Below are positions 8,925 to 17,600 of a stretch of 29,721 nucleotides of DNA, in pieces (the first letter of the stretch is position 1; each line of letters opens with the position of its first letter). The DNA lies in the NCBI GenBank assembly GCA_001313365.1, contig BBFS01000060.1, positions 1-29,721 on the forward strand. The letters run 5' to 3'. The position numbers were made by a program, and so were the translations under genes. Source of the DNA: Paenarthrobacter nitroguajacolicus JCM 14115. GTDB taxonomy: Bacteria > Actinomycetota > Actinomycetes > Actinomycetales > Micrococcaceae. The notes beneath the pieces were generated by a model. It searched no databases. It was given only the letters and a program-made list of their open reading frames with translations, and had not been told where the DNA came from.

Positions 8925-10431
8925 TTGCCGCTAAGTCCCGCGTGGACACCTGGTTGGGCCGCTTCACCATGTACCGCTTGATTCTCTGGGTGCTGGGTGT
9001 ACTGGCGGCCTACAGCATGGTCCTCAACATCCTGGGATGGCTGACCTTTGGCCTACCTGAGATGTTGGTCCATTTGGTGCTCTGCCTGGGCGCAACCTAT
9101 GCCTCCGGCCGACTCCTGGCTTTGCTCTTTGGTGTCAAGCAGCATACGGAGTCGTCACTGATCACCGGACTGCTGCTGTATTTCCTCTTCTGGCCCGCCT
9201 TTGGAGCGATGGATATGGCGGGCGTTGCTTTGGCTTGCGTGCTTGCCAGCGTGTCCAAGTACGCTCTGGCCTTCCGCGGGCGTCATATCTTCAACCCGGC
9301 CGCCGCAGGTGCGTTCATTACGGGCCTGACGGGGCTCAATATCGCCACGTGGTGGGCCGCCACCCCCGGCCATGCTCTGGCTCCTGGTTCCCGGAGTGGT
9401 GATTGTCCTGTATCGCACACGGAAAATGCTGATGGGCACCGTTTTCCTGGTGGCTGCCACAAGCATCATCACCGTGGAGCTGCTGAGCCGCGATATGACG
9501 CTGGGACAGGCTTTATGGCAGGCCTTGGCCCAACGGCCGTTGCTGTTTTTCGTCGGCTTCATGCTTTCGGAACCTCTCACCCTGCCTCCCCGCCGCTGGC
9601 AGCAGTTGGCGCTTGCCGCGTCGTGGGTGTCGTTTTCGCGGTCCCCTATAACTTCGGCTTCATTGCCAACTCCCCGGAGCTCGCACTGCTGCTGGGCAAC
9701 CTCATTGCGTTCTTCCTTGGACAGCGCGGCGGCGTCCATCTGACGTTCAAGGGCTCGCGCCCCCTCACCCCCCCGCCAGTACTGAATTCAGGTTCGAACC
9801 GCAGCGGCCTGTGCGTTTTGAGCCCGGACAGTTCATGGAGCTCAACCTGCCGCATTCCGGATCCGACGGCAAGGGCCGTCGCCGCGTCTTCAGCATTACC
9901 AGCCCACCTGGCGCGGCTGAGGTTACCTTCGGCGTGGGTACGGCCGAGCCGCTGTCTGCAGCGAAGAAGGCACTGCTTGCTCTTCGACCCGGGGACAGCG
10001 TTTCCGCAACAGCCGTGGGTGGAGACTTTGTTTTACCGCACGACGCCGGGAAGCCGGTCCTGCTGATCGCCGCAGGAATCGGCATCACGCCGTTCCTGTC
10101 ACAGCTGTCCGCCGACGACGCCGCACGCGACACGGTGGTGGTGTACCTCGCGAAAGGTCGCGAGGAGCTGGCCTGCGTGGAACAGCTGGAAGCCTCCGGG
10201 GCCAAGGTCGTCGCCCGCCTTGCGGACGGTTCCACTCCCCCCCGGAGTACATGGTCGACGCCGGTACCTCCAGAATCGATGCAGCGCGCCTTAAAGAGCT
10301 GGTTCCGGACATTGGGGGATCGGGAAGTCTTTGTCTCGGGCTCCCCCCCGGCGAGTGTGGAATCCCTTCGAGCTGCAGCACGTGGCGCAGGAGCGCGTCG
10401 GGTCCACGTGGACTCGTTTGCGGGTTACTGA
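8921..10431 (+). CDS. RnfD/NqrB-like membrane domain fused to FAD/NAD(P) ferredoxin reductase-like domain
   Basis: About 503 residues. The first ~290 form a multi-helix membrane domain of the NqrB/RnfD type (MYRLILWVLGVLAAYSMVL, RHIFNPAAAGAFITG, LLFFVGFMLSEPLTLPP, VPYNFGFIANSPELALLLGN). The rest is a cytosolic reductase module: FAD site RRVFSITSPPG, NAD(P) site LLIAAGIGITPFLSQL, terminal VFVSGSPASVE. This suits passing electrons from NAD(P)H through the membrane to the flavinylated lipoprotein encoded upstream; that route is inference. The segment that aligns with the SGATP flavinylation motif of NqrB/RnfD reads WWAATP, so covalent flavin on the membrane part is uncertain. Frameshifts: C5 for C4 near 9364, one near 9625 (LALAAVVGVVFAVPY), one near 9770-9777, C7 at about 10237-10243, and G5 for G4 near 10315. 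Stop TGA at 10429. Confidence 0.8.
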
Positions 10432-10493
10432 TTCGAAGGGTTCGGGGCCGGGCTTGCTGGTCCGGCGCCGTGACTTTCGTCTGCTGTGGCGGG

Positions 10494-10525
10494 TTTTCAT
10501 TTGCGGCACAGGGACTGCTAAGCTC
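10494..10525 (+). promoter_or_regulatory. Possible promoter of tRNA-Arg
   Basis: A TTTCAT element, 18 bp, then TAAGCT, about 40 bp before the tRNA. The match to the housekeeping consensus is only moderate, but the position fits a tRNA promoter and nothing else upstream fits better. Confidence 0.35.
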
Positions 10526-10561
10526 TAGGACGTCCCACCGGCAACGGAGGGAACCCTGGAT

Positions 10562-10633
10562 GCCTCGTAGCTCAGGGGATAGAGCGTCTGCCTCCGGAGC
10601 AGAAGGCCGTAGGTTCGAATCCTATCGAGGGCA
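10562..10633 (+). tRNA. tRNA-Arg (anticodon CCG)
   Basis: The anticodon arm TCTGC-CTCCGGA-GCAGA presents CCG, reading the CGG codon. The D arm has AGCTCAGGGGATAGAGC and the T arm has AGGTTCGAATCCT. The 3' acceptor strand is CGAGGGC plus the discriminator A, but the 5' strand is only GCCTCG: one C is missing against GCCCTCG, giving 72 instead of 73 bases. Given the lost bases in doublets and triplets elsewhere, this is probably a sequence error. A terminator follows directly. Confidence 0.92.
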
Positions 10634-10639
10634 CAACGA

Positions 10640-10678
10640 ATACCCCCGCCAGCCTTGCTGGCGGGGGGGTATTTTTTT
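10640..10678 (+). terminator. Intrinsic terminator after tRNA-Arg
   Basis: A long stem, CCCCCGCCAGC with CTT loop and GCTGGCGGGGG, is followed by TATTTTTTT. The left arm has five C but the right arm seven G, so the right run looks expanded by two or three bases, an independent sign of run inflation outside coding sequence. Confidence 0.93.
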
Positions 10679-10801
10679 GTGCCGGAAATGGACTATCAGT
10701 TGGGGGGGCTTGCCGGGCTTGGACCGCAATATTGTCAGCCCCCTGCTCCTAGGCTGATTTCAGTTGGTCATACCGATAGCCAAAGGGGGGGTTTTGCCGT
10801 G

Positions 10802-11842
10802 ATGTGTTCAATCGTCCCGCCGTATATGCTGCGCCGGATCGCTGCCCGGAACGAACCACGACTCCGGGCAGTTGCCAGGGCCGCGAAGGAGTCGTTGCTG
10901 CATATCAAGATCTGCAGGCCATCCGGACAGCCCCCATCCCTGCTGCACCGCCGAGCGCACGTCAAGCCAAACCCGGTCCGCCCAAGCGGACAATCTTCGA
11001 TGCCGAGTCCTCCGAGGCCTTGCCCGGCCGCATTGTCCGCAAGGAAGGAACCCCCCCACCCGTCGGCGACGTTGCTGCGGACGAGGCCTACGACGGCCTC
11101 GGGAGCACACACCGGCTGTACGGGGGAGATCTTCGGGAGGGACTCCATTGACGATGCAGGCTCGCCCTGGATGCAACGGTTCATTACGGGAAGCTCTACG
11201 ACAACGCCTTTTGGGACGGGAGCCAAATGGTCTTCGGTGACGGCGATGGCCAGATTTTTCAGCGCTTCACCAAGTCCGTGAGTGTCATAGGGCACGAACT
11301 TGCGCACGGGGTCACCCAATACACAGCCAATTTGGCCTATCGGAACCAGGCCGGCGCGCTGAACGAGTCCATGTCGGACGTTTTCGGGGTCCTCGTCGAG
11401 CAGTATCTGAAGCAGGAGTCCGCCCGGGATGCCAGTTGGCTCATCGGAGAGGGCCTCTTTACAGATCAGGTCCAAGGCGCCGCCCTGCGCTCAATGAAAG
11501 CGCCGGGGACGGCTTATGACGACGACGTTTTGGGTAAAGACCCACAACCGGATTCCATGGATACGTACGTACGGACGAGTGCTGACAATGGCGGAGTGCA
11601 TATCAACTCCGGCATCCCCAATAAGGCCTTCTACGTGGTTGCTCGGAACTCGGAGGCAATGCGTGGGAGCACCCGGCCAGATTTGGTACGACACCTTGAC
11701 CAGCGGATCCTTGCCGGCAACCTGCACGTTTGGAAAGTTTGCCAAGACCACAGTCGCAACTGCTGTGGAACTTTTCGGGACCGGATCACCTGAGCATGAC
11801 GCCGTCCTGAAGGCGTGGGAGACTGTGAAGGTCAAGGTTTAG
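10802..11842 (+). CDS. Protealysin-like M4 family metallopeptidase
   Basis: Zinc endopeptidase of the thermolysin family. The catalytic HELAH motif lies in SVIGHELAHGVTQ (about 11293), the third zinc ligand in ALNESMSDVFG, and the substrate-side His in DNGGVHINSGIPNKAFY. The protein starts with CSIVPPYMLRRIA: the PPYxL-type motif of the short propeptide of protealysin-like enzymes. There is no signal peptide, and the length of about 346 residues matches the short, non-classically exported group rather than secreted thermolysins. I chose the ATG at 10802 because AAAGGGG lies just upstream. At least five frameshifts interrupt it (near 10905, 11128, 11165, 11222 and 11650); the C-terminus GKFAKTTVATAVELFGTGS ends at TAG 11840-11842. 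The inhibitor-like gene downstream supports this assignment. Confidence 0.86.
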
Positions 11843-11922
11843 TCAGGTGGCGGGACCGGACAGTTTGGTTCGGTCCCTGCCGGTTGGCTGACAACGGAAC
11901 GTCGAACGAGAAGCAGCCGGCC

Positions 11923-12231
11923 ATGAAGATCACCGTCCAACGCAGTGGGGGAATCGCCGCGATGACACGCGTCTGGAGCGTAGATGCTGTGTCCCCCGAT
12001 GAGAAGGAACGATGGGTGCCGATCGTTGAGGCCTGCCCGTGGGACGAAGCCAAGAGTCAGTCCCGGACACCTAATGAGCCGGACCGGTTCATGTACTCCA
12101 TCCGTGCGGGGGGGCAGCGGCGGGCAACCCTTCCCGACCGCGCCGTAACAGGCCCCTGGCAGGAACTGGTGGAATGCGCCAAGGCCGAAGGTGCAGAGTC
12201 GCGGGGGGGCGGGTTCGGAAACCGCCGCTAG
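11923..12231 (+). CDS. Emfourin-like inhibitor of the M4 peptidase
   Basis: 102 residues, beginning MKITVQRSGGIAAMTRVW, which I recognise as the start of the emfourin/protealysin inhibitor family. These small proteins bind the active site of protealysin-like peptidases and are encoded beside them. It lies 80 bp after the peptidase gene on the same strand, and could be co-transcribed. It has no signal peptide, fitting a cytosolic partner that keeps the peptidase silent. The ribosome site is weak. The frame is open throughout, but two G7 runs (12110-12116 and 12203-12209) each probably add one Gly. The C-terminal tail after WQELVECAKAEG is Gly/Arg-rich. The 56 bp to the convergent regulator gene hold only a weak 6-bp hairpin around 12250-12270. 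Confidence 0.75.
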   Translation: MKITVQRSGGIAAMTRVWSVDAVSPDEKERWVPIVEACPWDEAKSQSRTPNEPDRFMYSIRAGGQRRATLPDRAVTGPWQELVECAKAEGAESRGGGFGNRR

Positions 12232-12287
12232 GAGGAGCCGCACTCATAGCCCGAAGCGGTTTCGGTCTGCTTCTGGTTTGCGCGATT

Positions 12288-13259
12288 TCAGATGGCTTCT
12301 GCCAACTGACCCCGGAATGCCCGCCTGTAGCTTTGCGGACTTGTGTCCAACACTTTGGTGAAGTGGTGACGCAGCAGGACGGAATGCCCGAACCCTGCAA
12401 CACGGGCGATCTCGTCGATGTTCAACTCAGTGGTTTCCAACAGTTCCTGCGCACGCAGCACTCGTTGCGAGTTCAGCCAGGCTGCCGGCGTCGCTCCGGT
12501 TTCGGCCCGGAAACGGCGGGCAAACGTCCTGGGAGACATGTGGAGCCGTGCAGCCAACTCGTTCACGCTGTGCTCTTCGTCGAGGTGTTCAACCATCCAG
12601 CGCAGCAACGCCTCCATGGGCGCTGAACCACAGCGGGGGGGCATGGGCCTGTCGATGAACTGGGCCTGGCCGCCGTCGCGATGCGGCGGTACCACCATGT
12701 CGCGCGCGATCGCGGCTGCTACGTTCGCTCCCAGCTCCTCACGAACGAGATGGAGGCATGCGTCGATTCCGGCGGCCGTGCCAGCGCTGGTGATGATGGT
12801 CCCGTCCTGAACGTAGAGGACGTTCTCGTCCACGATAGCGTTCGGGTACCGGCTGGCCAGGTCCTGCGAATAGTGCCAGTGCGTGGTGCAGCGACGCCCG
12901 TCCAGCAAACCTGCCCGGGCCAGGGCATAGGCACCGGAGCAAATGGACATCACCCACGCGCCCCTGGCATGCGCTGCGCGCAAGGCAGCCATAACGGACT
13001 CGGGTACGTCCTGGTCACGGCCAAACGGCGCCATGATGACGAGATCCGCGTCGGCTGCTGCTTCGAGACCGAGGTTTACATGAAGGGACAAGCCGGATTT
13101 CATGCGTATATCACCCGGTTCCGGGGCAACCACGCGGAAGTCAAAAGCCGGTACTCCGGCACCCCGGTCCGATCGGTCAATGCCGAAGACCTCGAAGGCT
13201 GTACCGAATTCAAAGACCGAGAAGTTGGGAACTACGATCACCGCCACTGATTTCAACAT
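12288..13259 (-). CDS. GlxA-family transcriptional regulator (DJ-1/PfpI plus AraC domains)
   Basis: 323 residues, one of the few genes here with an unbroken frame. Residues 1 to about 175 form a DJ-1/PfpI-like amidotransferase fold with the nucleophile-elbow segment VMSICSGAYALA (Cys107). The C-terminal ~100 residues are an AraC-type double helix-turn-helix (VNELAARLHMSPRTFARRF, IDEIARVAGFGHSVLLRHHF). Regulators of this form sense small molecules in amino acid, betaine or redox metabolism; the ligand cannot be read from sequence. ATG start at 13259; TAGATA at 13281-13286 (minus) is a plausible -10 box giving a leader of about 14 nt. A G7 run at 12635-12641 makes DRPMPPRCG, probably one Pro too many. 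The gene is divergent from a small membrane protein, a likely local target. Confidence 0.88.
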   Translation of the reverse strand: MLKSVAVIVVPNFSVFEFGTAFEVFGIDRSDRGAGVPAFDFRVVAPEPGDIRMKSGLSLHVNLGLEAAADADLVIMAPFGRDQDVPESVMAALRAAHARGAWVMSICSGAYALARAGLLDGRRCTTHWHYSQDLASRYPNAIVDENVLYVQDGTIITSAGTAAGIDACLHLVREELGANVAAAIARDMVVPPHRDGGQAQFIDRPMPPRCGSAPMEALLRWMVEHLDEEHSVNELAARLHMSPRTFARRFRAETGATPAAWLNSQRVLRAQELLETTELNIDEIARVAGFGHSVLLRHHFTKVLDTSPQSYRRAFRGQLAEAI

Positions 13260-13269
13260 ATTTCCAGTT

Positions 13270-13307
13270 TGGCAGAAAATTATCTAAATGGGGGGGCGTT
13301 TCTGCCA
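13270..13307. promoter_or_regulatory. Inverted repeat in the divergent promoter region
   Basis: TGGCAGAAA at 13270-13278 and TTTCTGCCA at 13299-13307 form a perfect 9-bp inverted repeat with a 20-bp spacer that holds the proposed -10 box of the regulator gene and a G7 run. It sits 11 bp upstream of the regulator start, so it is a good candidate operator for autoregulation and for control of the small gene. Confidence 0.45.
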
Positions 13308-13343
13308 CTGTTTCTTCAGCTGCCGTGAGAGCAGGCTTGAGGC

Positions 13344-13514
13344 ATGGAAATCTTTGGAATCATCCTCTTCATCGTCCTCATCACCGCCGTAGCTGCCACC
13401 GTTTCAGCCCTGTTGAAAGATGGACGCGGGCACAACCCTCCCATCAACTCCAAGGAGCCTTGGAGCGCTTTCGACGCTCCGAGCAGCCCGTATTGGAACC
13501 CCCGCATCTACTAG
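13344..13514 (+). CDS. Small single-pass membrane protein, 56 residues
   Basis: MEIFGIILFIVLITAV opens one hydrophobic helix (residues about 3-24), followed by a charged, Pro-rich tail (KDGRGHNPPINSKEPW) ending SSPYWNPRIY. The frame is intact from ATG 13344 to TAG 13512-13514. TTGAGG a few bases before the ATG is a modest ribosome site. I do not recognise a family; size, one helix and a cytosolic-looking tail with Trp/Tyr suggest a regulatory or accessory membrane peptide. It is divergent from the GlxA-type regulator and followed by a long hairpin, which supports a separate transcription unit. Confidence 0.6.
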   Translation: MEIFGIILFIVLITAVAATVSALLKDGRGHNPPINSKEPWSAFDAPSSPYWNPRIY

Positions 13515-13557
13515 GGTATGCCAAGCCGCAGCGAGGTACACCAGGCCACATCCATAT

Positions 13558-13611
13558 GACGCCCGCCCGTTCACGGAATTCTGCAGGATTCCCCCCCGAA
13601 CGGCGGGCGTC
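13558..13611 (+). terminator. Long stem-loop after the small membrane protein gene
   Basis: GACGCCCGCC-c-GTTC (13558-13572) pairs with GAACGGCGGGCGTC (13598-13611): 14 bp with one bulged C. Inside, GGAAT (13575-13579) pairs with ATTCC (13588-13592), so the stem can extend. No T run follows, so it would be a U-less terminator or a processing element. A C7 run lies in the loop side. Confidence 0.5.
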
Positions 13612-13619
13612 CCTATGTT

Positions 13620-13667
13620 GCCCATGGTCCCGCCAATGGACCATGCGGATGTCCCATGGGCTAGATT
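13620..13667 (+). promoter_or_regulatory. Nested palindromes and -10 box before the WYL regulator
   Basis: ATGGTCC (13624-13630) and GGACCAT (13638-13644) form one inverted repeat; GCCCATGG (13620-13627) and CCATGGGC (13654-13661) form a second, overlapping one. TAGATT at 13662-13667 is a -10 type box seven bases before the ATG at 13675, which would give a leaderless transcript. The repeats sit where a repressor, possibly the regulator itself, would block initiation. Confidence 0.45.
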
Positions 13668-13674
13668 CACATGC

Positions 13675-14670
13675 ATGATCCAAACGTCTGCGCGGCTCCT
13701 CCAGCTGTTGTCACTGCTGCAGGTGCGCCGCGAGTGGACGGGACCAGCCTTGGCCCACCGCATGGGTGTGACGGAGCGGACCGTACGCCGGGACATCGAC
13801 AAGCTGCGCAACCTGGGATATCCCATACACGCCTCCCCCCCCGGCATAGCCGGTGGTTATCAGCTTGGTGCCGGCGCCCAGCTTCCGCCGCTGCTGCTGG
13901 ATGACAACGAAGCCTGGCTGTCGCCTTGGGTTTGAATTCCGTAGCCGCGGGCCCCCGTGGCAGGCATCGGTGAGGCATCCGTCCGCGCTTGGCAAAGCTG
14001 GAGCAGGTCTTGCCGTCCCGCCTGCGTCCCAAGTTCGCCATGCTGAAAGCCGCCGTCACCACCCTCCCCCAGCAACGCGGGGACCGTTGATCCCCAGCAA
14101 CTGACCGTCGTCTCCGCCGCCATATCGGACCGGCGCCAAATCTCCTTCGACTACGTGAAATCCGACGGCGAATCAGCACGCCGGCTGGTGGAGCCCTACA
14201 GATTGGTGGACACCGGACGCCGCTGGTATTTGGTGGCGTGGGACGTTGAACGGGAAGATTGGCGAACCTTCAGGGCTGACCGTCTTGCTTCCCTGCCGTC
14301 GGAACGGAAGAGGTACACGCCAAGCCCCTGCCTGCGGAAGACCTCGCCGCTTACGTGCAGCAGTCCATCACCCGCTCGCCGTACAGGTTCGACGTCGTGG
14401 TGCGGCTCCGCGCTCCACTGGCCGAGGTAGCCGCCACCATTAGTTCCCAATATGCGACACTGACTGCCGACGGCCTGAATGCCACCATCCTGCGCTCCGG
14501 ATGGGACAACCTTGCCGCCCCCGGCGGCGTACCTGGCAGCTATGGACCTGGACTTTGAGATCCTCGAGCCTGCTGAATTCAAGGCTTACGCCATGGAACT
14601 ATCGAGCCGGCTGCGTGCTGCGGCCGGGACTGTGACGGACACAGCGGACGTGGAACCCCACTCACAGTAG
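13675..14670 (+). CDS. WYL-domain transcriptional regulator
   Basis: About 331 residues. The N-terminal HTH_11 domain is clear: [17 protein letters not shown], then [37 protein letters not shown]. The WYL domain follows ([41 protein letters not shown]), and a C-terminal WCX-like part ends [22 protein letters not shown] regulators bind nucleic acid or other ligands and control DNA damage, metabolic or defence genes; the target is unknown. At least five frameshifts occur between 13905 and 14525, so the middle is read in pieces. A C8 run at 13836-13843 adds a Pro in frame. The stop at 14670 is 13 bp before hrpA, so the two are likely one transcript. The ATG lies close to a -10 box, implying leaderless translation. 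Confidence 0.82.
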
Positions 14671-14683
14671 ACTGACAGCAGCC

Positions 14684-17600
14684 ATGACACTTCATATTTC
14701 CTCACCCCGCAGAGCTGCCCGTATCCGAGCGCCGCGAGATCTGATGGCGGCCATCGCCGCAAACCAGGTGACCATCATTGCCGGCGAGACCGGTTCGGGT
14801 AAGACCACCCAGATCCCCAAAATGTGCCTCGAGCTTGGCCTTGGAGACAAGGGCCTTATCGGGCACACCCAGCCACGCCGGCTGGCAGCCCGCACCGTGG
14901 CCGAACGCATCGCTTCCGAACTAGACGTGGAAATTGGCCAGGAAGTTGGCTTTCAGGTCCGCTTCACCGGCGAGGTCAGTGCGTCCACCAAAGTCAAGCT
15001 GATGACCGACGGCATCCTCCTCGCAGAGATCCAGCGGGACAAACTGCTGCGGAAATACAGCACCATCATCATCGACGAAGCCCATGAGCGCAGCCTCAAC
15101 ATCGACTTCATCCTGGGCTACCTCAAGCGCATCCTTCCCCAGCGCCCGGACCTCAAGGTGATCATCACCTCGGCCACCATCGATCCCCCAACGGTTTGCC
15201 AAACACTTCGGCACCGAAGAAGCTCCGGCTCCGGTCATCGAGGTCTCCGGACGAACGTATCCCGTGCAGATCCGGTACAGGCCTTTATCGCAGCCGGCGG
15301 GCGGGGGGGACGAAGACACCTCGGACGATGAACTCGAAGAGGACCGCGATCCCCCCCTGGACGCTGTGTGCGACGCCGTGGACGAGCTCGCCAAGGAAGC
15401 GCCCGGCGACATCCTCATTTTCTTCTCCGGCGAGCGCGAAATCAGGGATGCTGCTGAAGCCATCAACGGCCGCATCCAAACGAACAGGCGCCTGGCCGGG
15501 ACGGAGGTTCTGCCCCTTTTTGCCCGATTGAGCCTGCAAGAGCAGCACAGGGTATTCAACCCCGGCGGAAAACGGCGCATCATCCTGGCCACCAACGTTG
15601 CCGAAACGTCGCTGACCGTGCCGGGCATCAAGTACGTGATCGATACCGGAACCGCTCGTATTTCCCGGTACTCACACCGTACTAAAGTCCAGCGCCTTCC
15701 CATTGAGCGCGTCTCACAGGCCTCGGCCAACCAGCGCTCGGGCCGCTGTGGGCGCGTTTCCGAGGGCATTGCCATCCGTTTGTACTCGGAAGAGGACTTC
15801 GAGTCGCGTCCGCTGTTCACGGACCCGGAGATTCTCCGGACCAACCTCGCTGCCGTCATCCTGCAGATGACGCGATGGGAGTTGCCCGCGGACCCAAAGA
15901 CGTAGAGAACTTCCCATTCGTGGAACCACCCGACTCCCGGGCCATCAACGACGGCGTCACGCTCCTGCGCGAACTCGGCGCCTTGACGTCGCCCAAGTCC
16001 GGTGACGCGGGTGGCAACGGTCGCAGCGGCAGTGGACTGACCGCCGTCGGGCAGAAATTGGCTCAGCTGCCTGTGGATCCACGGCTGGGCCGGATGATCG
16101 TGGAGGCGGGAAAGCGCGGCTGTGTCCGCGAGGTCATGATCCTGGCGGCCGCCCTCACTATCCAGGACCCCCCCGTGAACGGCCAACAGACAAGCAACAG
16201 CTGGCTGCGGAGAAGCATGCACGATTCCGGGACGAACTCTCGGACTTCACCGGCTTCCTCAATCTGTGGAACTACATCCAGGAAAAGCAACGCGAGCTGT
16301 CCTCCACCCAGTTCCGCAAGCTATGCCGCAACGAATTCATCAATTACCTGCGCGTGCGTGAGTGGCAGGACCTCTTCACCCAGCTCCGGCAGATGGCCAA
16401 ACCCCCCCTTGGCATATCGCTGGACAACAAACGGGAAGCGGATCCCGTAGGCAACTACGAGGCGTCCACATCAGCCTGCTTTCCGGCTTGCTAAGCCATA
16501 TCGGCCTGCTGGATGAGCGCAAGCGTGAATACGCCGGCGCCCGCGGAAGCCGGTTTGCGATCTTCCCAGGTTCAGCACTATTCAAGAAATCGCCTACGTT
16601 CGTTATGGCGGCGGAACTGGTGGAAACCAGCCGCCTCTGGGCACGTGTCGCCGCCAAGTTCGATCCCCTGTGGGCCGAGCAGGTAGCTCCGGACCTGGTA
16701 AAGCGGTCGTACAGTGAGCCGCACTGGTCTTCACGGCAAGGGGGGGCCGTCATGGCTCACGAGAAAGTGACGCTCTACGGCGTCCCGATCATTCCCAACC
16801 GCCGCGTCAACTACGGACGGGTCGATCCCGAACTCTCACGTGAACTGTTCATCCGCCACGCTCTGGTAGAAGGCGAGTGGAAGACCCATCACAAGTTCTT
16901 CCACCGTAACCGCGCCCTCCTGCAGGAAATCGAAGAACTCGAAACCCGTATGCGGCGCCGCGACATCCTGGTGGACGATCAGACGCTCTTCGAGTTCTAT
17001 GACGCACGCGTGGGCAAGGAAGTGGTTTCCGAGAGGCACTTTGATAAGTGGTGGAAGGATGCCCGCCAGTCAGACCCCCCCGACCTCCTGGACTTCGACC
17101 AATCGTTGCTGATGAGCGAAGATGCCGAGGCACTGGACGACTCCGCATATCCGAAGAGTTGGCTGCACAAGGGATTCGAACTGCCCCTGAGCTACGAATT
17201 CCATCCTGTGGCTCCAGGCTCGGCCCCCAACCCGTCCGACGGCGTCACCGCCGAAGTTCCGGTGTTGTTCCTCAACCAATTGGACGACGCCCCCTTCCGT
17301 TGGCAGATCCCGGGACAACGCGTGGAGCTGGTCACTGCCCTTATCAAATCGCTGCCCAAGCAAGTACGGAAGAATTTCGTGCCTGCCCCTGACGTTGCGA
17401 GGCAAGCAACCGCAGCACTCGAAGCAGACTTCGATCCCGCCACCGATGAGCTCGAGCCGTCCTTGGAACTTGTCCTTCGACGGCTCCGCGGGCACGTCAT
17501 TCCCCCCTGGATCCTGGAATTGGGACGCAGTACCGCCGCATCTGCGCGTGAGCTTCAAGGTGGTGGACAGCAGTGGCAAGGTGCTCGACGAAGGAAAGGA

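Noticed and set aside
8783..10066. A continuous frame joining the end of apbE to the membrane protein, as if the two were fused.
   Set aside because: ApbE proteins end just before this point, and a one-base correction near 8905 gives a stop overlapping the ATG at 8921. The apparent fusion follows from an error that puts both in one frame.
13675..14670. The fragmented WYL regulator as a decayed pseudogene.
   Set aside because: Family motifs continue to the last residues in alternating frames, and the same indel types break essential genes nearby.
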